64,000 bases of DNA, taken from Actinorhabdospora filicis (GTDB taxonomy: Bacteria; Actinomycetota; Actinomycetes; Mycobacteriales; Micromonosporaceae). Numbering within the stretch: position 1 is the stretch's first letter; each line of letters opens with the position of its first letter. The notes beneath the pieces were generated by a model. The model worked only from the letters and a program-made list of their open reading frames with translations. It was not told where the DNA came from and made no database searches. Shown in pieces: positions 1 through 9,030 of this stretch. The translations under genes were made by a program, and so were the position numbers. Where the stretch lies: NCBI RefSeq assembly GCF_030269765.1, contig NZ_BSTX01000001.1, positions 310,001 through 374,000 on the forward strand. The letters are read 5' to 3'.

Positions 1-1
1 G

Positions 2-127
2 CATCCGATCCACGACGCGCAGATGAGCCCGGAGCGGGGCTGGCACAGCGCCGACGCGTGGCTGACGCGCGCCTCGGAGACCGCCTACTCGCGCCTGGCG
101 TTCGGTGTGGCGGAGGACCTGGGCTGA
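2..127 (+). CDS. C-terminal fragment of an unidentified protein
   Basis: An open frame enters from the left edge and ends at TGA 125-127, leaving 41 visible residues that end in EDLG. The stretch is rich in Trp, Ala and acidic residues and is predicted helical; I do not recognise the family. Its stop overlaps the ATG of the next gene (TGATG), so the two are probably translationally coupled and in one operon. Typical actinomycete codon use supports it being real, but too little is visible to assign a function. Confidence 0.5.
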   Translation, partial: HPIHDAQMSPERGWHSADAWLTRASETAYSRLAFGVAEDLG

Positions 128-792
128 TGGAGCTGATCGGGAGGGGCCGCGACGCCGACGTCTTCGCCCTCGATGAGCGGCGGGTCCTGCGCCGCTACCG
201 CGAGGGCGGGGACACCGAGCCGGAGGCGCGGCTGATGACCTACCTGCGCTCGCACGGGTATCCGGTCCCGGAGGTCTTCGAGGCGGCGGGCCCGGACATG
301 GTGATGGAGCGCGTGGACGGGGTGACGCTGACGCGGGCGGCGCTGCGGCGGGTGTGGAATCCGGGCCGGCCGGGGAAGGTCCTCGGTGAGCTGCACAACC
401 GGCTGCACGCGATCCCGGCGCCGGACTGGCTGCCGCGCCTGCCGGAGGGCGGGGACCGGGTGGTGCACCTGGACCTGCATCCGGAGAACGTGATGGTGAC
501 CGCCGCCGGGCCGGTGGTGATCGACTGGCGCAACGCGATGGCGGGCGCGCCGCAGGCCGACATCGCGATGGTGGTCGTGCTGTTCAAGGCGATGACGCCG
601 CCGCTGCCGTGGGCGGCGCGCAAGGCCGTCGACGTGCTCAAGGCGCCGTTGCTGGCGCGGTTCCTGATCACGACGCGGGAGCATGAGCTGAGCGAGGAGC
701 ACATCGCGAGCGCGGTGGTGGCCAAGCTGCGCGACCCGAACGTCGGGCCGGGCGAGCGGGTGAAGCTGGAGCGGATCCTGGCGGCTCAGTAG
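127..792 (+). CDS. APH/choline-kinase-like phosphotransferase
   Basis: The 221-residue protein has the aminoglycoside phosphotransferase (protein-kinase-like) fold. A nucleotide-loop region near the N-terminus begins LIGRGRDADVF, the hinge MERVDG follows, then the catalytic loop HLDLHPENV (about residues 117-125) and the metal-binding VIDWRNA (about 135-141). The family phosphorylates small molecules such as aminoglycosides, homoserine or choline; the substrate here cannot be told. The start is the ATG that overlaps the upstream stop, because an earlier in-frame start would lie inside the preceding gene. It is shorter than most APH proteins (about 260-300), mainly in the C-lobe. It ends 7 bp inside the convergent HAD gene. 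Confidence 0.8.
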   Translation: MELIGRGRDADVFALDERRVLRRYREGGDTEPEARLMTYLRSHGYPVPEVFEAAGPDMVMERVDGVTLTRAALRRVWNPGRPGKVLGELHNRLHAIPAPDWLPRLPEGGDRVVHLDLHPENVMVTAAGPVVIDWRNAMAGAPQADIAMVVVLFKAMTPPLPWAARKAVDVLKAPLLARFLITTREHELSEEHIASAVVAKLRDPNVGPGERVKLERILAAQ

Positions 793-1580
793 AGGGTCTC
801 CAGGACGGCGGCCACCCCGTCCTCGGCGCAGGCCGGGGCGTGGTGAACGGTCGCCGCGCGCACGTCGGGGTGGGCGTCGCCCATCGCGTAGCCGCGTCCG
901 GCCCATTCGAGCATGGGGATGTCGTTGGGCATGTCGCCGAAGGCGATGACGTCGGCGGGGGTGAGTCCGTGTTCGGCGCAGAGGGCGGCGAGGGTGGTGG
1001 CCTTGGTGACGCCGGCGGCGCTGATCTCCAGGAGCCCGCGCCCGCCGGAGTGGCTGACGACCACGTCGGGCGGGGCGACGGCGAGGGCGGCGGCGAGCAT
1101 GTCGTCGGCGTGGTGGGCGGTGCTGTGCGCGAGGAGTTTGACGATGGGGTGGGCGGTGGCCCACACGTCGTCGATGGCCCTGACGTGGCGGGTGCTGTCG
1201 CCGACGCTGTCGCGGCGGGTGTAGCCGGGCCCGGCGACGACCTCGAAGCCGGTCTCGACGCCGAAGCCGACCCCGGGGACGACGGCGGCGACGGCTTCGG
1301 CGGCCTTGCGGGCGGTGGGGACGGTGAGGGCGCGGGTCGACACGACGCGGTCGGCGGCGAGGTCGTGGACGAGGGCGCCGTTGGCGCAGATCGCCAGGTC
1401 GCAGTGGGCGGCCAGGCCCATGTCGGCGAGCGCGCGGGGCGGGCGGGCGGTGACGGCGGCGACGAGGGTCCCGGCGGCGCGGGCGGCGCGGAGGGCGGCG
1501 ATGGTGCGCGGGGAGAGGGTGTGGTCGGCGCGCAGGAGGGTGCCGTCGAGGTCGGTGGCGATGAGGCGGGGGCTCGTCAT
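786..1580 (-). CDS. HAD-superfamily (Cof-type) hydrolase
   Basis: This 264-residue protein is a Cof/IIB-subclass haloacid dehalogenase-like phosphatase, which usually dephosphorylates sugar phosphates, FMN or pyridoxal phosphate in the cytoplasm. Motif I is TDLDGTLL near the N-terminus, with both Asp of DxD. Motif II Thr lies in AAVTARPP. The lysine of motif III fits IVKLLAH, and motif IV is GDMPNDIPML near the C-terminus. A C2-type cap lies between. The ATG at 1580 is followed at once by the first strand and motif I, as usual for the family. The gene converges on the kinase gene, overlapping it by 7 bp. Substrate unknown. Confidence 0.85.
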   Translation of the reverse strand: MTSPRLIATDLDGTLLRADHTLSPRTIAALRAARAAGTLVAAVTARPPRALADMGLAAHCDLAICANGALVHDLAADRVVSTRALTVPTARKAAEAVAAVVPGVGFGVETGFEVVAGPGYTRRDSVGDSTRHVRAIDDVWATAHPIVKLLAHSTAHHADDMLAAALAVAPPDVVVSHSGGRGLLEISAAGVTKATTLAALCAEHGLTPADVIAFGDMPNDIPMLEWAGRGYAMGDAHPDVRAATVHHAPACAEDGVAAVLETLY

Positions 1581-1658
1581 CGGCCGATTCTGCCCGAGGC
1601 GCGGGGCGCGGCGGCGGGTGGCTTCCGGTGCGGTGATCGAGGCCCTAGGGTGTTGCGG

Positions 1659-3197
1659 GTGACCGTCTACGCCCCTGCCGCCATGGTCTGCGCCGCCGAT
1701 CAGCTCGCCGCTCAGGCGGGCGTGTCCGCCTTGCGGGCGGGTGGTTCGGCGGCCGATGCCGCGCTCGCGGCCAACGCCGTCCTGTCGGTGACCTCGCCGC
1801 ATCTGTGCGGGATGGGCGGTGACCTGTTCGCGCTGGTGCACCAGCGGGCGGGGGCGCCGGTGGCGCTGAACGCGTCGGGGCGGGCGGGTTCGGGGGCCGA
1901 TCCGGCGCGGTTGCGCGCGGAGGGGCACGCGGTGATGCCGTTGCACGGCGACGTGCGGGCGGTGACGGTGCCGGGTTGCGTGGACGGGTGGGCGGAGCTG
2001 CACGCGCGGTTCGGGCGGCTGCCGCTGCCGGTGCTGTTCGCCGACGCGATCCGGTATGCCGAGGAGGGTTTCCCGGCCTCGCCGCTGCTGGTGGCCGCGC
2101 TGCCCCGGGTCGCCGGGGCGGAGGGCGCGGCCGACCTGCTGAGCGCGACGCATCCGGGCGCGCGCGTGCGGCGTCCGGGGGTGGCGCGGACGCTGCGGGC
2201 GATCGCCGAGGGCGGCCGGGAGGCGTTCTACGGGGGCGAGTTCGGGCGCGGCCTGCTGCGGGTGGGCGGCGGCGAGTTCGCCGAGGCGGACCTGAAGCCG
2301 GTCGCGGGGTGGGTGGAGCCACTGGGGCGGCGGGTGTTCGGGCACGACGTGTGGACGATCCCGGCGAACTCGCAGGGCTACCTGACGTTGCTGGGCCTGG
2401 CCGTCGCCGAGGGCCTGGGCCTGCCCCGGGACGCCTCGGCGGCCGACTGGGCGCATCTGCTGGTGGAGTCGGCGCGCGTCGCCGGGCACGACCGCCCCGA
2501 CGCGCTGCACGAGGACGCCGACCTGGCGGCGCTGCTGACGGACGCGGCGGTGGCCGCGCGGCGGGACCTGGTCCGGCGCGACCGGCGGGCGGAGCTGGCC
2601 GACCTGACCACGCCGGGCGGGACGACGTACCTGTGCGCGGTCGACGGCGAGGGCACGGGGGTGTCGCTGATCCAGTCGAACGCGTCGGGTTTCGGTTCGG
2701 GGCTGTTCGAGCCGTCGACGGGGATCGGCCTGCACAACCGGGGACTCGGGTTCAACCTCGTCGAGGGGCATCCGGCGGAGTACCGGCCGGGCCGCCGTCC
2801 CCCGCACACGCTCGCCCCGGCGCTGGTCACGCGCCCGGACGGGTCGCTGCGGGCGGTGCTGGGCACGCAGGGCGGGGACGCGCAGCCGCAGGCGCTGCTG
2901 CAGATCCTGGCGCGGCTGCTGTACCTGGGCGAGACGCCCGGGGCGGCGATGGCGGCGCCGCGCTGGCGGATCGCCTCGGGCACCGGCTTCGACACGTGGG
3001 CCGACGCGGGCGCGCCGGTCGAGCTGGAGGCCGCCGCGCCGGGCGCGTGGGACGGGCTGGCCGCGCGCGGGCACACCGTCCGGCGCGTGGACGACGGCAG
3101 GTACGGCCACGCCAACCTCATCGAGATCGGCGAGGACGGGACGCGCGGCGGCGCGGCCGACCCGCGCGCGCTGATCGGCGCCGCGTCCGGCTACTGA
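1659..3197 (+). CDS. ggt: Gamma-glutamyltransferase family protein
   Basis: The 512-residue N-terminal-nucleophile hydrolase resembles gamma-glutamyltranspeptidase, which cleaves gamma-glutamyl bonds and transfers the glutamyl group. N-terminal family motifs LRAGGSAADAALAAN and HLCGMGGD are present. Autoprocessing should occur before Thr322 in GTTYLCAVD, followed by VSLIQSN and a glycine-rich GFGSGL. No signal peptide is visible, so unlike secreted Ggt it is probably cytoplasmic. GTG 1659 is chosen because AGGG at 1646-1649 gives a suitable ribosome-binding distance; GTG 1650 is the alternative. It overlaps the convergent regulator gene by 7 bp. Actinomycetes are rich in mycothiol rather than glutathione, so the substrate may be another gamma-glutamyl compound. 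Confidence 0.88.
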   Translation: MTVYAPAAMVCAADQLAAQAGVSALRAGGSAADAALAANAVLSVTSPHLCGMGGDLFALVHQRAGAPVALNASGRAGSGADPARLRAEGHAVMPLHGDVRAVTVPGCVDGWAELHARFGRLPLPVLFADAIRYAEEGFPASPLLVAALPRVAGAEGAADLLSATHPGARVRRPGVARTLRAIAEGGREAFYGGEFGRGLLRVGGGEFAEADLKPVAGWVEPLGRRVFGHDVWTIPANSQGYLTLLGLAVAEGLGLPRDASAADWAHLLVESARVAGHDRPDALHEDADLAALLTDAAVAARRDLVRRDRRAELADLTTPGGTTYLCAVDGEGTGVSLIQSNASGFGSGLFEPSTGIGLHNRGLGFNLVEGHPAEYRPGRRPPHTLAPALVTRPDGSLRAVLGTQGGDAQPQALLQILARLLYLGETPGAAMAAPRWRIASGTGFDTWADAGAPVELEAAAPGAWDGLAARGHTVRRVDDGRYGHANLIEIGEDGTRGGAADPRALIGAASGY

Positions 3198-3703
3198 GCC
3201 GCGTCGAGACCCTTCTTGGCCCTGTCCTCTTTATGGCGTGCCCAGGCGTCCAGGACGCCGGGCAGCTCGCGGTGCACGAACTCGAAGTACTCGGCCGAGT
3301 CGGACATGCGCTTGCCCGCCGGGCTGCCCGCGCCGACGATCGCCGCGCCCTCGCGCAGGTTCGCCGCCCACATGCGCAGGATCGCGTCGCGGCGGCGCAG
3401 CAGGGAGTCCCAGATGTCGTCGTAGAGGCGGAAGACGTCGCGGCGGGAGCCGGGCTCGCGGTCCCTGCGGATCATGTCGACCTGGGTGAGGTAGCGGACC
3501 GCGCCGCTGATGGCGGCCGGGCTGGCCTGGAGGGTCTCGGCGAGCTCGGCGGCGGTGAGGCTGCCCCCGTCGGTGACCAGGAGCGCGGCGAAGACCCGCG
3601 CGGGCATGCGGGCCATGCCCGCGGCGACCAGGTTGGAGGCGAAGCCCTCCGCGTACTCGCGGATCGCCCGCTCATCGCGCGGCGTGTCGTTCATCGCGTC
3701 CAT
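3191..3703 (-). CDS. GbsR/MarR-type transcriptional regulator of the divergent ABC exporter
   Basis: The 170-residue winged-helix protein carries a GbsR/MarR-like domain: a helical N-terminus (REYAEGFASNLVAAG), PARVFAALL, an HTH around LTAAELAETLQASPAAISGAVRYL and a basic wing (RRDREPGSRRDVFRLY). The C-terminal half is helical. ATG 3703 is preceded by GAAGAGGG at good spacing; an ATG three codons on is an alternative. It is divergent from an ABC exporter and shares with it a promoter region carrying a perfect palindrome, so local repression relieved by an exported compound is the likely logic. That regulatory role is inferred from layout. Confidence 0.85.
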   Translation of the reverse strand: MDAMNDTPRDERAIREYAEGFASNLVAAGMARMPARVFAALLVTDGGSLTAAELAETLQASPAAISGAVRYLTQVDMIRRDREPGSRRDVFRLYDDIWDSLLRRRDAILRMWAANLREGAAIVGAGSPAGKRMSDSAEYFEFVHRELPGVLDAWARHKEDRAKKGLDAAQ

Positions 3704-3792
3704 GGTCGCCCTCTTCCAGGTGGTCCGGAGCGGCAAGGCTAGCCGATTGACGAATTCTTGACGCTCCGGAAGTTTTTAAAGCATCGCCAACT

Positions 3793-3821
3793 TTCACAAA
3801 ATTGTGAATCAAGCGTATCGT
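3793..3821 (+). promoter_or_regulatory. Operator palindrome and probable leaderless promoter of the ABC exporter
   Basis: TTCACAA-AA-TTGTGAA (3793-3808) is a perfect 7-bp inverted repeat in an unusually AT-rich patch. TTCACA (3793-3798) and TATCGT (3816-3821), 17 bp apart, form a plausible -35/-10 pair that places the transcript start at or next to ATG 3829, making a leaderless mRNA. The palindrome covers the -35, a natural site for repression by the divergent GbsR/MarR protein. Two TTGACG copies at 3747 and 3758 lack matching -10 boxes. Confidence 0.65.
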
Positions 3822-3828
3822 CGAAAAC

Positions 3829-4752
3829 ATGGAAACGGCCATCTCGATGACCGACGTGCACAAGCACTTCGGCCGTACCCACGCCCTCGACGGGCTGGAC
3901 CTGTCCGTGCGCACCGGCGAGGTGCACGGCTTCCTCGGCCCCAACGGCGCCGGGAAGTCCACCACGATCCGCGTCCTCCTCGGCCTCCTGCGGGCCGACT
4001 CCGGCAAGGCGACCCTCCTGGGCGGGGACCCGTGGCGCGACGCCACGTCCCTGCACCGGCGGCTCGCCTACGTCTCCGGCGACGTCACCCTCTGGCCCGC
4101 GCTGTCCGGCGGGGAGATCATCGACCTCCTCGGGCGCCTGCGCGGCGGCCTCAACGTCAAACGCCGCCAAGAGCTCATCGAGCGCTTCGAACTCGACCCC
4201 CGCAAGAAGGCCCGCACCTACTCCAAGGGCAACCGGCAGAAGGTCGGCCTCATCGCCGCGCTCGCCAGCGACGTCGAGCTGCTGCTCCTGGACGAGCCCA
4301 CCTCCGGGCTCGACCCGCTCATGGAGGCGGTGTTCCAGGAGTGCGTCAACGAGGAACGCCGCGCCGGGCGCACCGTCCTGCTCTCCAGCCACATCCTCGC
4401 CGAGGTCGAGTCCCTGTGCGACCGGGTGAGCATCATCCGCAAGGGCCGCGTCGTGGAGACCGGCACGCTCGCCGAGCTGCGGCACCTGACGCGCACCTCC
4501 ATCACCGCCGAGCTCACCGCCGAGCCCGGCGACCTGGCCGCGCTGCCCGGCGTCCACGACCTGCGGACCGAGGGCGCGCACGTGACCTTCGAGGTCGACA
4601 CCAGCCGCATCGACGGCGCGCTCAAGGCCCTCACCGCCGTCGGCGTGCGCAGCCTCACCAGCCGCCCGCCGACGCTGGAGGAGCTCTTCCTGCGCCACTA
4701 CGAGGACGAGCTGAAGCCCGGCCCCGCCGAGGACGGAGCGTCCACGTCATGA
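3829..4752 (+). CDS. ABC exporter ATP-binding subunit (DrrA/TnrB2-like)
   Basis: The 307-residue nucleotide-binding subunit energises export through the next-encoded permease. Walker A is GPNGAGKS (about residues 38-45), Walker B plus D-loop is [13 protein letters not shown] (about 146-158), the switch His lies in [16 protein letters not shown], and the signature is the variant [15 protein letters not shown] in place of LSGGQ, common in this ABC-2 class. A C-terminal extension of about 80 residues resembles the DrrA accessory domain. It overlaps the permease gene by 4 bp (ATGA), so the pair is an operon. The close family handles polyketide-type drugs and other hydrophobic compounds; the actual substrate is unknown. 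Confidence 0.92.
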   Translation: METAISMTDVHKHFGRTHALDGLDLSVRTGEVHGFLGPNGAGKSTTIRVLLGLLRADSGKATLLGGDPWRDATSLHRRLAYVSGDVTLWPALSGGEIIDLLGRLRGGLNVKRRQELIERFELDPRKKARTYSKGNRQKVGLIAALASDVELLLLDEPTSGLDPLMEAVFQECVNEERRAGRTVLLSSHILAEVESLCDRVSIIRKGRVVETGTLAELRHLTRTSITAELTAEPGDLAALPGVHDLRTEGAHVTFEVDTSRIDGALKALTAVGVRSLTSRPPTLEELFLRHYEDELKPGPAEDGASTS

Positions 4753-6341
4753 ACTTCGCCGGAACCTGGTCGCTGGTCCGCCTGGCGCTGCGCCGGGACC
4801 GGATCCTGCTGCCGGTGTGGCTGATCGCGTTCGCGCTGATCCTCCAGTCGGCGGTGGCGACCTTCACCAAGCTGTACGACACGGCCCAGGAACGCGCCGA
4901 ACTGGCCGCGTCGGTGGCGTCGAACCCGACCTTCGAGGCCCTCTACGGGCCCCTCTACGGCGACTCCACCGGGGCGTTCCTGTCCTGGCGGTACGGGACC
5001 ACCATCGGGGTGTTCGCCGCGCTGATGAGCCTGCTCATCGCCGTGCGGCACACCCGCGCCGAAGAGGAGACCGGCCGCCTGGAACTCGTGCGCGCCGGAG
5101 TCGTGGGACGCCTCGCGCCGCTCACCTCGTCCCTGATCACCGTCTACCTGGCCAACCTCGTCCTGTTCGCGCTCACCGCCGCCATCACCGCCGGCGGCGG
5201 CCTCGACGGGGCGGGCTCGATCGCCTTCGCGTTCCAGATCACCGTCAACGGCGTGGTCTTCGGGACCCTCGCCGGGCTCACCGCGCAGATCACCGAGTCG
5301 GCGCGCTTCGCCAGCGGCCTCGCCGGGCTCGCCCTCGGCGGGTGCTACCTGCTGCGCGCCGTCGGCGACACCGGTGGCCCCGCCTGGCTGTCGTGGCTGT
5401 CCCCCATCGGGTGGGCACTGCGGCTGCGGCCCTTCGAGGAGAACGCCTGGTGGGTCCTCGGGCTCTTCGCCGCGCTCACCGCCGTCCTGCTCACCGGCGC
5501 CTACTCGCTGCAACGCCGCCGCGACTTCGGCGCCGGGCTCGTCGCACCCCGCCCCGGGCCCGCCACCGCCAGACCCTCACTGCGGACGCCCCTCGCGCTG
5601 GCCTGGCGCCTCCAGCGCGGGCTGCTCCTCGGCTGGGTGATCGGCTTCGTGTTGCTCGGCGCGGTCTTCGGCGGCGCCGCCAACGGCGTCGAGGACATCT
5701 TCGACTCCAACCCGCAGCTCATGGAGGTACTCGAACGCCTCGACCAGGGCTCCATCATCGACATCTACATGACCATGATCATGGGCATCACCGCCCTCAT
5801 CGTGTCCGTGTACAGCATCCAGGCGACCCTCCGGCTGCGCGCCGAGGAGACCGGGCTGCTCGCCGAACCCGTCCTCGCCACCGGCGTCGGGCGCGTCAAG
5901 TGGGCCGCCGGCCACCTCGCGTTCGCCGTGATCGGGCCCGCCGTCCTGCTCCTGACCGCCGGGGCCGCCATGGGCCTCGTCTACGGCGCGGCCGTCGGCG
6001 ACGTCGGCGGCCAGCTCACGTCGAGCCTGCGCAGCTCCGCCGTCCAGCTGCCCGCCGTCTGGGTCCTCACCGGACTCGCCGTCGCGCTGTTCGGGCTCGC
6101 GCCCCGCCTCGCCGCGCTCGCCTGGGCCGCCCTGGTGGTCTTCGTCCTGCTCGGCCAGCTCGGGCCGATCCTCCAGCTCGACCAGTGGGCGATGGACCTC
6201 TCCCCCTTCACCCACGTCCCCGCGCCATCGGCGTCCACATTCGACGCCGCGCCCCTGCTGTGGCTGCTCGCACTCGCCGCCGCCCTCACCACCGCGGGCC
6301 TCACCGGCCTGCGCCGCAGGGACATCGCCAGCGCCGGATGA
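4749..6341 (+). CDS. ABC-2 type exporter permease (TnrB3/COG3559-like)
   Basis: The 530-residue integral membrane protein has about twelve hydrophobic segments arranged as two repeated six-helix halves, separated by a cytoplasmic linker near residues 260-290 ([14 protein letters not shown]). This fused layout is typical of the TnrB3 class described as exporters of polyketide antibiotics. [12 protein letters not shown] at the start resembles other members. Start and stop are set by the 4-bp overlap with the ATPase gene. It should form the membrane channel of that ATPase. The drug-export role is a family inference. Confidence 0.88.
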   Translation: MNFAGTWSLVRLALRRDRILLPVWLIAFALILQSAVATFTKLYDTAQERAELAASVASNPTFEALYGPLYGDSTGAFLSWRYGTTIGVFAALMSLLIAVRHTRAEEETGRLELVRAGVVGRLAPLTSSLITVYLANLVLFALTAAITAGGGLDGAGSIAFAFQITVNGVVFGTLAGLTAQITESARFASGLAGLALGGCYLLRAVGDTGGPAWLSWLSPIGWALRLRPFEENAWWVLGLFAALTAVLLTGAYSLQRRRDFGAGLVAPRPGPATARPSLRTPLALAWRLQRGLLLGWVIGFVLLGAVFGGAANGVEDIFDSNPQLMEVLERLDQGSIIDIYMTMIMGITALIVSVYSIQATLRLRAEETGLLAEPVLATGVGRVKWAAGHLAFAVIGPAVLLLTAGAAMGLVYGAAVGDVGGQLTSSLRSSAVQLPAVWVLTGLAVALFGLAPRLAALAWAALVVFVLLGQLGPILQLDQWAMDLSPFTHVPAPSASTFDAAPLLWLLALAAALTTAGLTGLRRRDIASAG

Positions 6342-6454
6342 CCCGCCCGGGCCGGGACGTGCGCGAGCGCGGCCCGGCCTGAGCAGGGCCTATCCAGGCC
6401 GGGGGTATCCGGTCGAGGACCGCCCCGGGCGTCCGGTACAGTAGTGCCACGTCG

Positions 6455-6526
6455 GCGCGATTAGCTCAGCGGGAGAGCACTTCGTTCACACCGAAGGGGT
6501 CACTGGTTCGATCCCAGTATCGCGCA
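6455..6526 (+). tRNA. tRNA-Val (anticodon CAC)
   Basis: A cloverleaf can be drawn by hand. The acceptor stem is GCGCGAT/ATCGCGC, the D arm GCTC/GAGC, and the anticodon arm CTTCG-TTCACAC-CGAAG with anticodon CAC, reading GUG valine codons. The T arm is ACTGG-TTCGATC-CCAGT, with discriminator A at 6526. The following bases are CCG, so the terminal CCA is not fully encoded and would be added after transcription. A GC-rich hairpin follows 20 bases downstream. Confidence 0.95.
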
Positions 6527-6545
6527 CCGAGAAGTAGCAGGCCGG

Positions 6546-6574
6546 AGGCCGGTTTCCCCCAGGGAGACCGGCCT
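6546..6574 (+). terminator. Hairpin terminator after tRNA-Val
   Basis: AGGCCGGT (6546-6553) and ACCGGCCT (6567-6574) form a perfect 8-bp stem; an inner CCC/GGG pairing shortens the loop. Only a weak T run (TTC) follows, as is usual in very high-GC actinomycetes. Confidence 0.7.
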
Positions 6575-6671
6575 TCGCCGTTTCCCCGGGACCGGCGGTG
6601 ACGTGAGCCGCTCGCCACGTCCTCCCGCACGCGCACCCGCCCACCGCGCTTGATCATCCCTATACTGTGCT

Positions 6672-6777
6672 GGAGGGGAGTACTTCCCAAGGTCCATCCG
6701 GTCAGTACGGTCACCCATGTGACCTCGGGTGGCCGCCCTCCAGGGTGAAGGAGACCTCACGACTTCGTCGTGGAGGT
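6672..6777 (+). promoter_or_regulatory. yybP-ykoY (manganese) riboswitch with SD-sequestering hairpin
   Basis: The leader starts near a -10-like TATACT (6661-6666). It contains the hallmarks of the yybP-ykoY element: GGGGAGTA near the 5' side, an internal GGTCAGTACGGTCA stretch, and CCAGGGTGAAGGAGACC at the 3' side. The last arm flows into a hairpin, 6754-6777 (ACCTCACGAC...GTCGTgGAGGT, one bulge, then TTTT). The right arm holds GGAGG (6772-6776), the ribosome-binding site of the terC gene 10 bases on. The hairpin could therefore hide the SD or act as a terminator. The family senses Mn2+ and commonly precedes terC/yoaB-type genes, which matches. I judged it from conserved blocks, not a covariance search. 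Confidence 0.8.
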
Positions 6778-6786
6778 TTTCCGCCC

Positions 6787-7797
6787 ATGTCACCCGTCTC
6801 TTCCGTGCTGTCCGCCGGTGCCGCGCCGCCCACGTCCATCGCGACGCCCGCGCTGTGGATCGCCAGCATCGGTGTGCTGCTCGCGCTCCTCGTGCTCGAC
6901 TTCGCCGTCACGCACAAGCCGCACAAGGTCTCCATGCGGGAGGCCGTGGGGTGGTCGGTGTTCTACCTGGCGCTGCCGTTCTTCTTCGCGCTGTGGCTGT
7001 GGACGGCGCACGGCGGCGGGCCGTCGGTGGACTTCCTCACCGGCTTCGTCGTGGAGAAGTCGCTGTCGGTGGACAACCTCTTCGTCTTCATGCTGATCCT
7101 GGCCGGGTTCGCCGTGCCGCCGGAGCTGCGGCAGCGGGTGCTGCTGTTCGGCATCGTCGGCGCGCTGGTGCTGCGCGGGATCTTCATCGCGCTCGGCGCG
7201 GCGATGCTGGAGGCGGGGACGTGGGCGTTCCTGGTGTTCGGCGCGATCCTGCTGCTCACCGCGGTGAAGATCATGAAGGAGGCCGTCGGCGGGCCCGGGC
7301 CCGAGCGCGAGGCCGGCGACATGCGGTCGGTGCGGATACTGCGGCGGGTCATGCCGGTCACCGACGGCTACCGGGGCCTGAAGATGCTGACCCGCGACAA
7401 GGGCCGGACGGCGCTGACGCCGCTGGCGGTGGTCGTGTTCACCGTCTTCGCCACCGACATCGTCTTCGCGGTGGACTCCGTGCCGGCCGTGTACGGCATC
7501 ACCTCCGACCCCTACCTCGTGTTCACCGCCAACGCGTTCGCGCTGCTGGGGCTGCGCGCGCTCTACTTCGTCCTGGAGTCGGCGCTGGGCCGCCTGAAGC
7601 ACCTCAACCACGGGCTGGCGATCATCCTGGCGTTCATCGGCGTGAAGCTGGTGCTGCACTGGGCGCACGAGTCCTGGCCGGGCGTGCCGACGGTGCCCAC
7701 GCCGCTGTCGCTGGCCGTGATCGTGGGGGTCCTGGCGACCGTCACGGTGACCAGCCTGCGTTCGGGCCGCAAGGCGGTGGAGGAGAGCCGGGTGTGA
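6787..7797 (+). CDS. TerC-family integral membrane protein
   Basis: The 336-residue membrane protein has about nine hydrophobic helices. It shows the TerC signatures: an acidic helix (LLVLDFAVTHKPHKVS), EKSLSVDNLFVFMLI, and TDIVFAVDSVPAVYG, whose buried Asp residues suggest metal transport. Members of this family act in manganese efflux or metal loading of exported proteins, and some are linked to tellurite resistance. ATG 6787 is chosen because GGAGG lies 10 bases upstream inside the riboswitch expression platform; upstream in-frame codons would lie inside the RNA element. The riboswitch argues for a manganese role. A hairpin at 7811-7870 follows. Confidence 0.92.
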   Translation: MSPVSSVLSAGAAPPTSIATPALWIASIGVLLALLVLDFAVTHKPHKVSMREAVGWSVFYLALPFFFALWLWTAHGGGPSVDFLTGFVVEKSLSVDNLFVFMLILAGFAVPPELRQRVLLFGIVGALVLRGIFIALGAAMLEAGTWAFLVFGAILLLTAVKIMKEAVGGPGPEREAGDMRSVRILRRVMPVTDGYRGLKMLTRDKGRTALTPLAVVVFTVFATDIVFAVDSVPAVYGITSDPYLVFTANAFALLGLRALYFVLESALGRLKHLNHGLAIILAFIGVKLVLHWAHESWPGVPTVPTPLSLAVIVGVLATVTVTSLRSGRKAVEESRV

Positions 7798-7810
7798 TCG
7801 GTGCCGCGCC

Positions 7811-7870
7811 GGAGGTCCCGGTCACGGCGATGGCCGCCGTGGCGCCCGGTTCACCGCCGCCGGGACCTCC
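7811..7870. terminator. Long-loop inverted repeat downstream of terC-like gene
   Basis: GGAGGTCCCGG (7811-7821) and CCGGGACCTCC (7860-7870) are a perfect 11-bp inverted repeat, with further GC pairing possible in the 38-base loop. It sits 13 bases after the stop and is probably a terminator. The rest of the 147-bp gap holds the AGGGAGACG ribosome-binding site of the next gene. Confidence 0.55.
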
Positions 7871-7944
7871 AGGCGGGCACCGGCCCCTTCCCCACCGGCT
7901 CCGGATGCCCGTAAGGTCGAAACCCCGGCCTTAGGGAGACGGCG

Positions 7945-9030
7945 ATGTCACAGAAGGTGCGCGGAGTGGTGGCCCCCGGAAAAGGTGCCCCTGTTCGCCT
8001 GGAGACCATCCTGGTGGGCGACCCCGGCCCAGGCGAGGCGCTCGTGCGGGTGCAGGCGTGCGGCGTGTGCCACACCGACCTGCACTACCGCCAGGGCGGC
8101 ATCAACGACGAGTTCCCGTTCCTGCTCGGGCACGAGGCCGCCGGTGTGGTCGAGGCCGTCGGGCCGGACGTGCGGGACCTCGAACCCGGGGACTTCGTGA
8201 TCCTGAACTGGCGGGCGGTCTGCGGACGGTGTCGCGCGTGCCGCCGCGGACGCCCCTGGTACTGCTTCGACACCCACAACGCGGCCCAGAAGATGACCCT
8301 CGCCGACGGGACGCCGCTGTCGCCCGCGCTCGGGATAGGCGCGTTCGCCGAGAAGACGCTGGTCGCCGCCGGTCAGTGCACCAAGGTCGACCCGACCGCC
8401 TCGGCGGCGGTGGCGGGACTCCTCGGCTGCGGCGTGATGGCCGGCTTCGGGGCCGCGCTGAACACCGGGAACGTCTCGCGCGGCGACAGCGTCGCGGTCA
8501 TCGGCTGCGGCGGCGTCGGCAACGCGGCGGTGGCCGGCGCGCGGCTGGCGGGCGCGGCGAAGATCATCGCCGTCGACATCGACGACCGCAAGCTCACCTG
8601 GGCGCGCGGGCTCGGCGCCACCCACACGATCAACGCGCGCCGGCACGACGTGGTCGAGGCCGTCCGCGAGGCCACCGGCGGCTTCGGCGCCGACGTGGTC
8701 ATCGAGGCCGTCGGCCGTCCCGAGACCTACGAGCAGGCCTTCTACTCCCGCGACCTGGCCGGGACGGTCGTCCTGGTCGGCGTGCCCACGCCCGACATGC
8801 GGCTCGACCTGCCGCTGCTGGACGTGTTCGGGCGCGGCGGCGCGCTCAAGTCCTCCTGGTACGGCGACTGCCTGCCCGAACGCGACTTCCCGATGCTGAT
8901 CGACCTGTACCTCCAGGGCCGCCTCGACCTCGACGCGTTCGTGTCGGAGACCATCACCCTCGACGGCATCGAGGAGGCCTTCGCGCGGATGGAGCGCGGC
9001 GAGGTCCTGCGCTCGGTGGTCCTGCTGTGA
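7945..9030 (+). CDS. mscR: S-(hydroxymethyl)mycothiol dehydrogenase
   Basis: The 361-residue zinc-dependent alcohol dehydrogenase should oxidise S-hydroxymethyl-mycothiol to S-formylmycothiol with NAD+, removing formaldehyde; MscR enzymes also reduce S-nitrosomycothiol. Catalytic zinc ligands fit CGVCHTD and GHEAAG. The structural-zinc cysteines are in [15 protein letters not shown]. The Rossmann motif is [12 protein letters not shown] and the cofactor Asp is in AVDIDDRK. The start has AGGGAGA upstream. The stop overlaps the GTG of a metallo-beta-lactamase-fold gene (GTGA). In mycobacteria the same pair is conserved, the partner being a candidate S-formylmycothiol hydrolase. Confidence 0.93.
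   Translation: MSQKVRGVVAPGKGAPVRLETILVGDPGPGEALVRVQACGVCHTDLHYRQGGINDEFPFLLGHEAAGVVEAVGPDVRDLEPGDFVILNWRAVCGRCRACRRGRPWYCFDTHNAAQKMTLADGTPLSPALGIGAFAEKTLVAAGQCTKVDPTASAAVAGLLGCGVMAGFGAALNTGNVSRGDSVAVIGCGGVGNAAVAGARLAGAAKIIAVDIDDRKLTWARGLGATHTINARRHDVVEAVREATGGFGADVVIEAVGRPETYEQAFYSRDLAGTVVLVGVPTPDMRLDLPLLDVFGRGGALKSSWYGDCLPERDFPMLIDLYLQGRLDLDAFVSETITLDGIEEAFARMERGEVLRSVVLL

Noticed and set aside
85..1164. Long minus-strand open frame across the APH-like gene
   Set aside because: Arg/His-rich shadow product; the plus-strand kinase and minus-strand HAD genes explain the DNA with recognisable motifs.
6455..6526. Integration (att) site at the tRNA-Val gene
   Set aside because: No integrase, no second partial copy of the tRNA 3' end and no shift in composition downstream.
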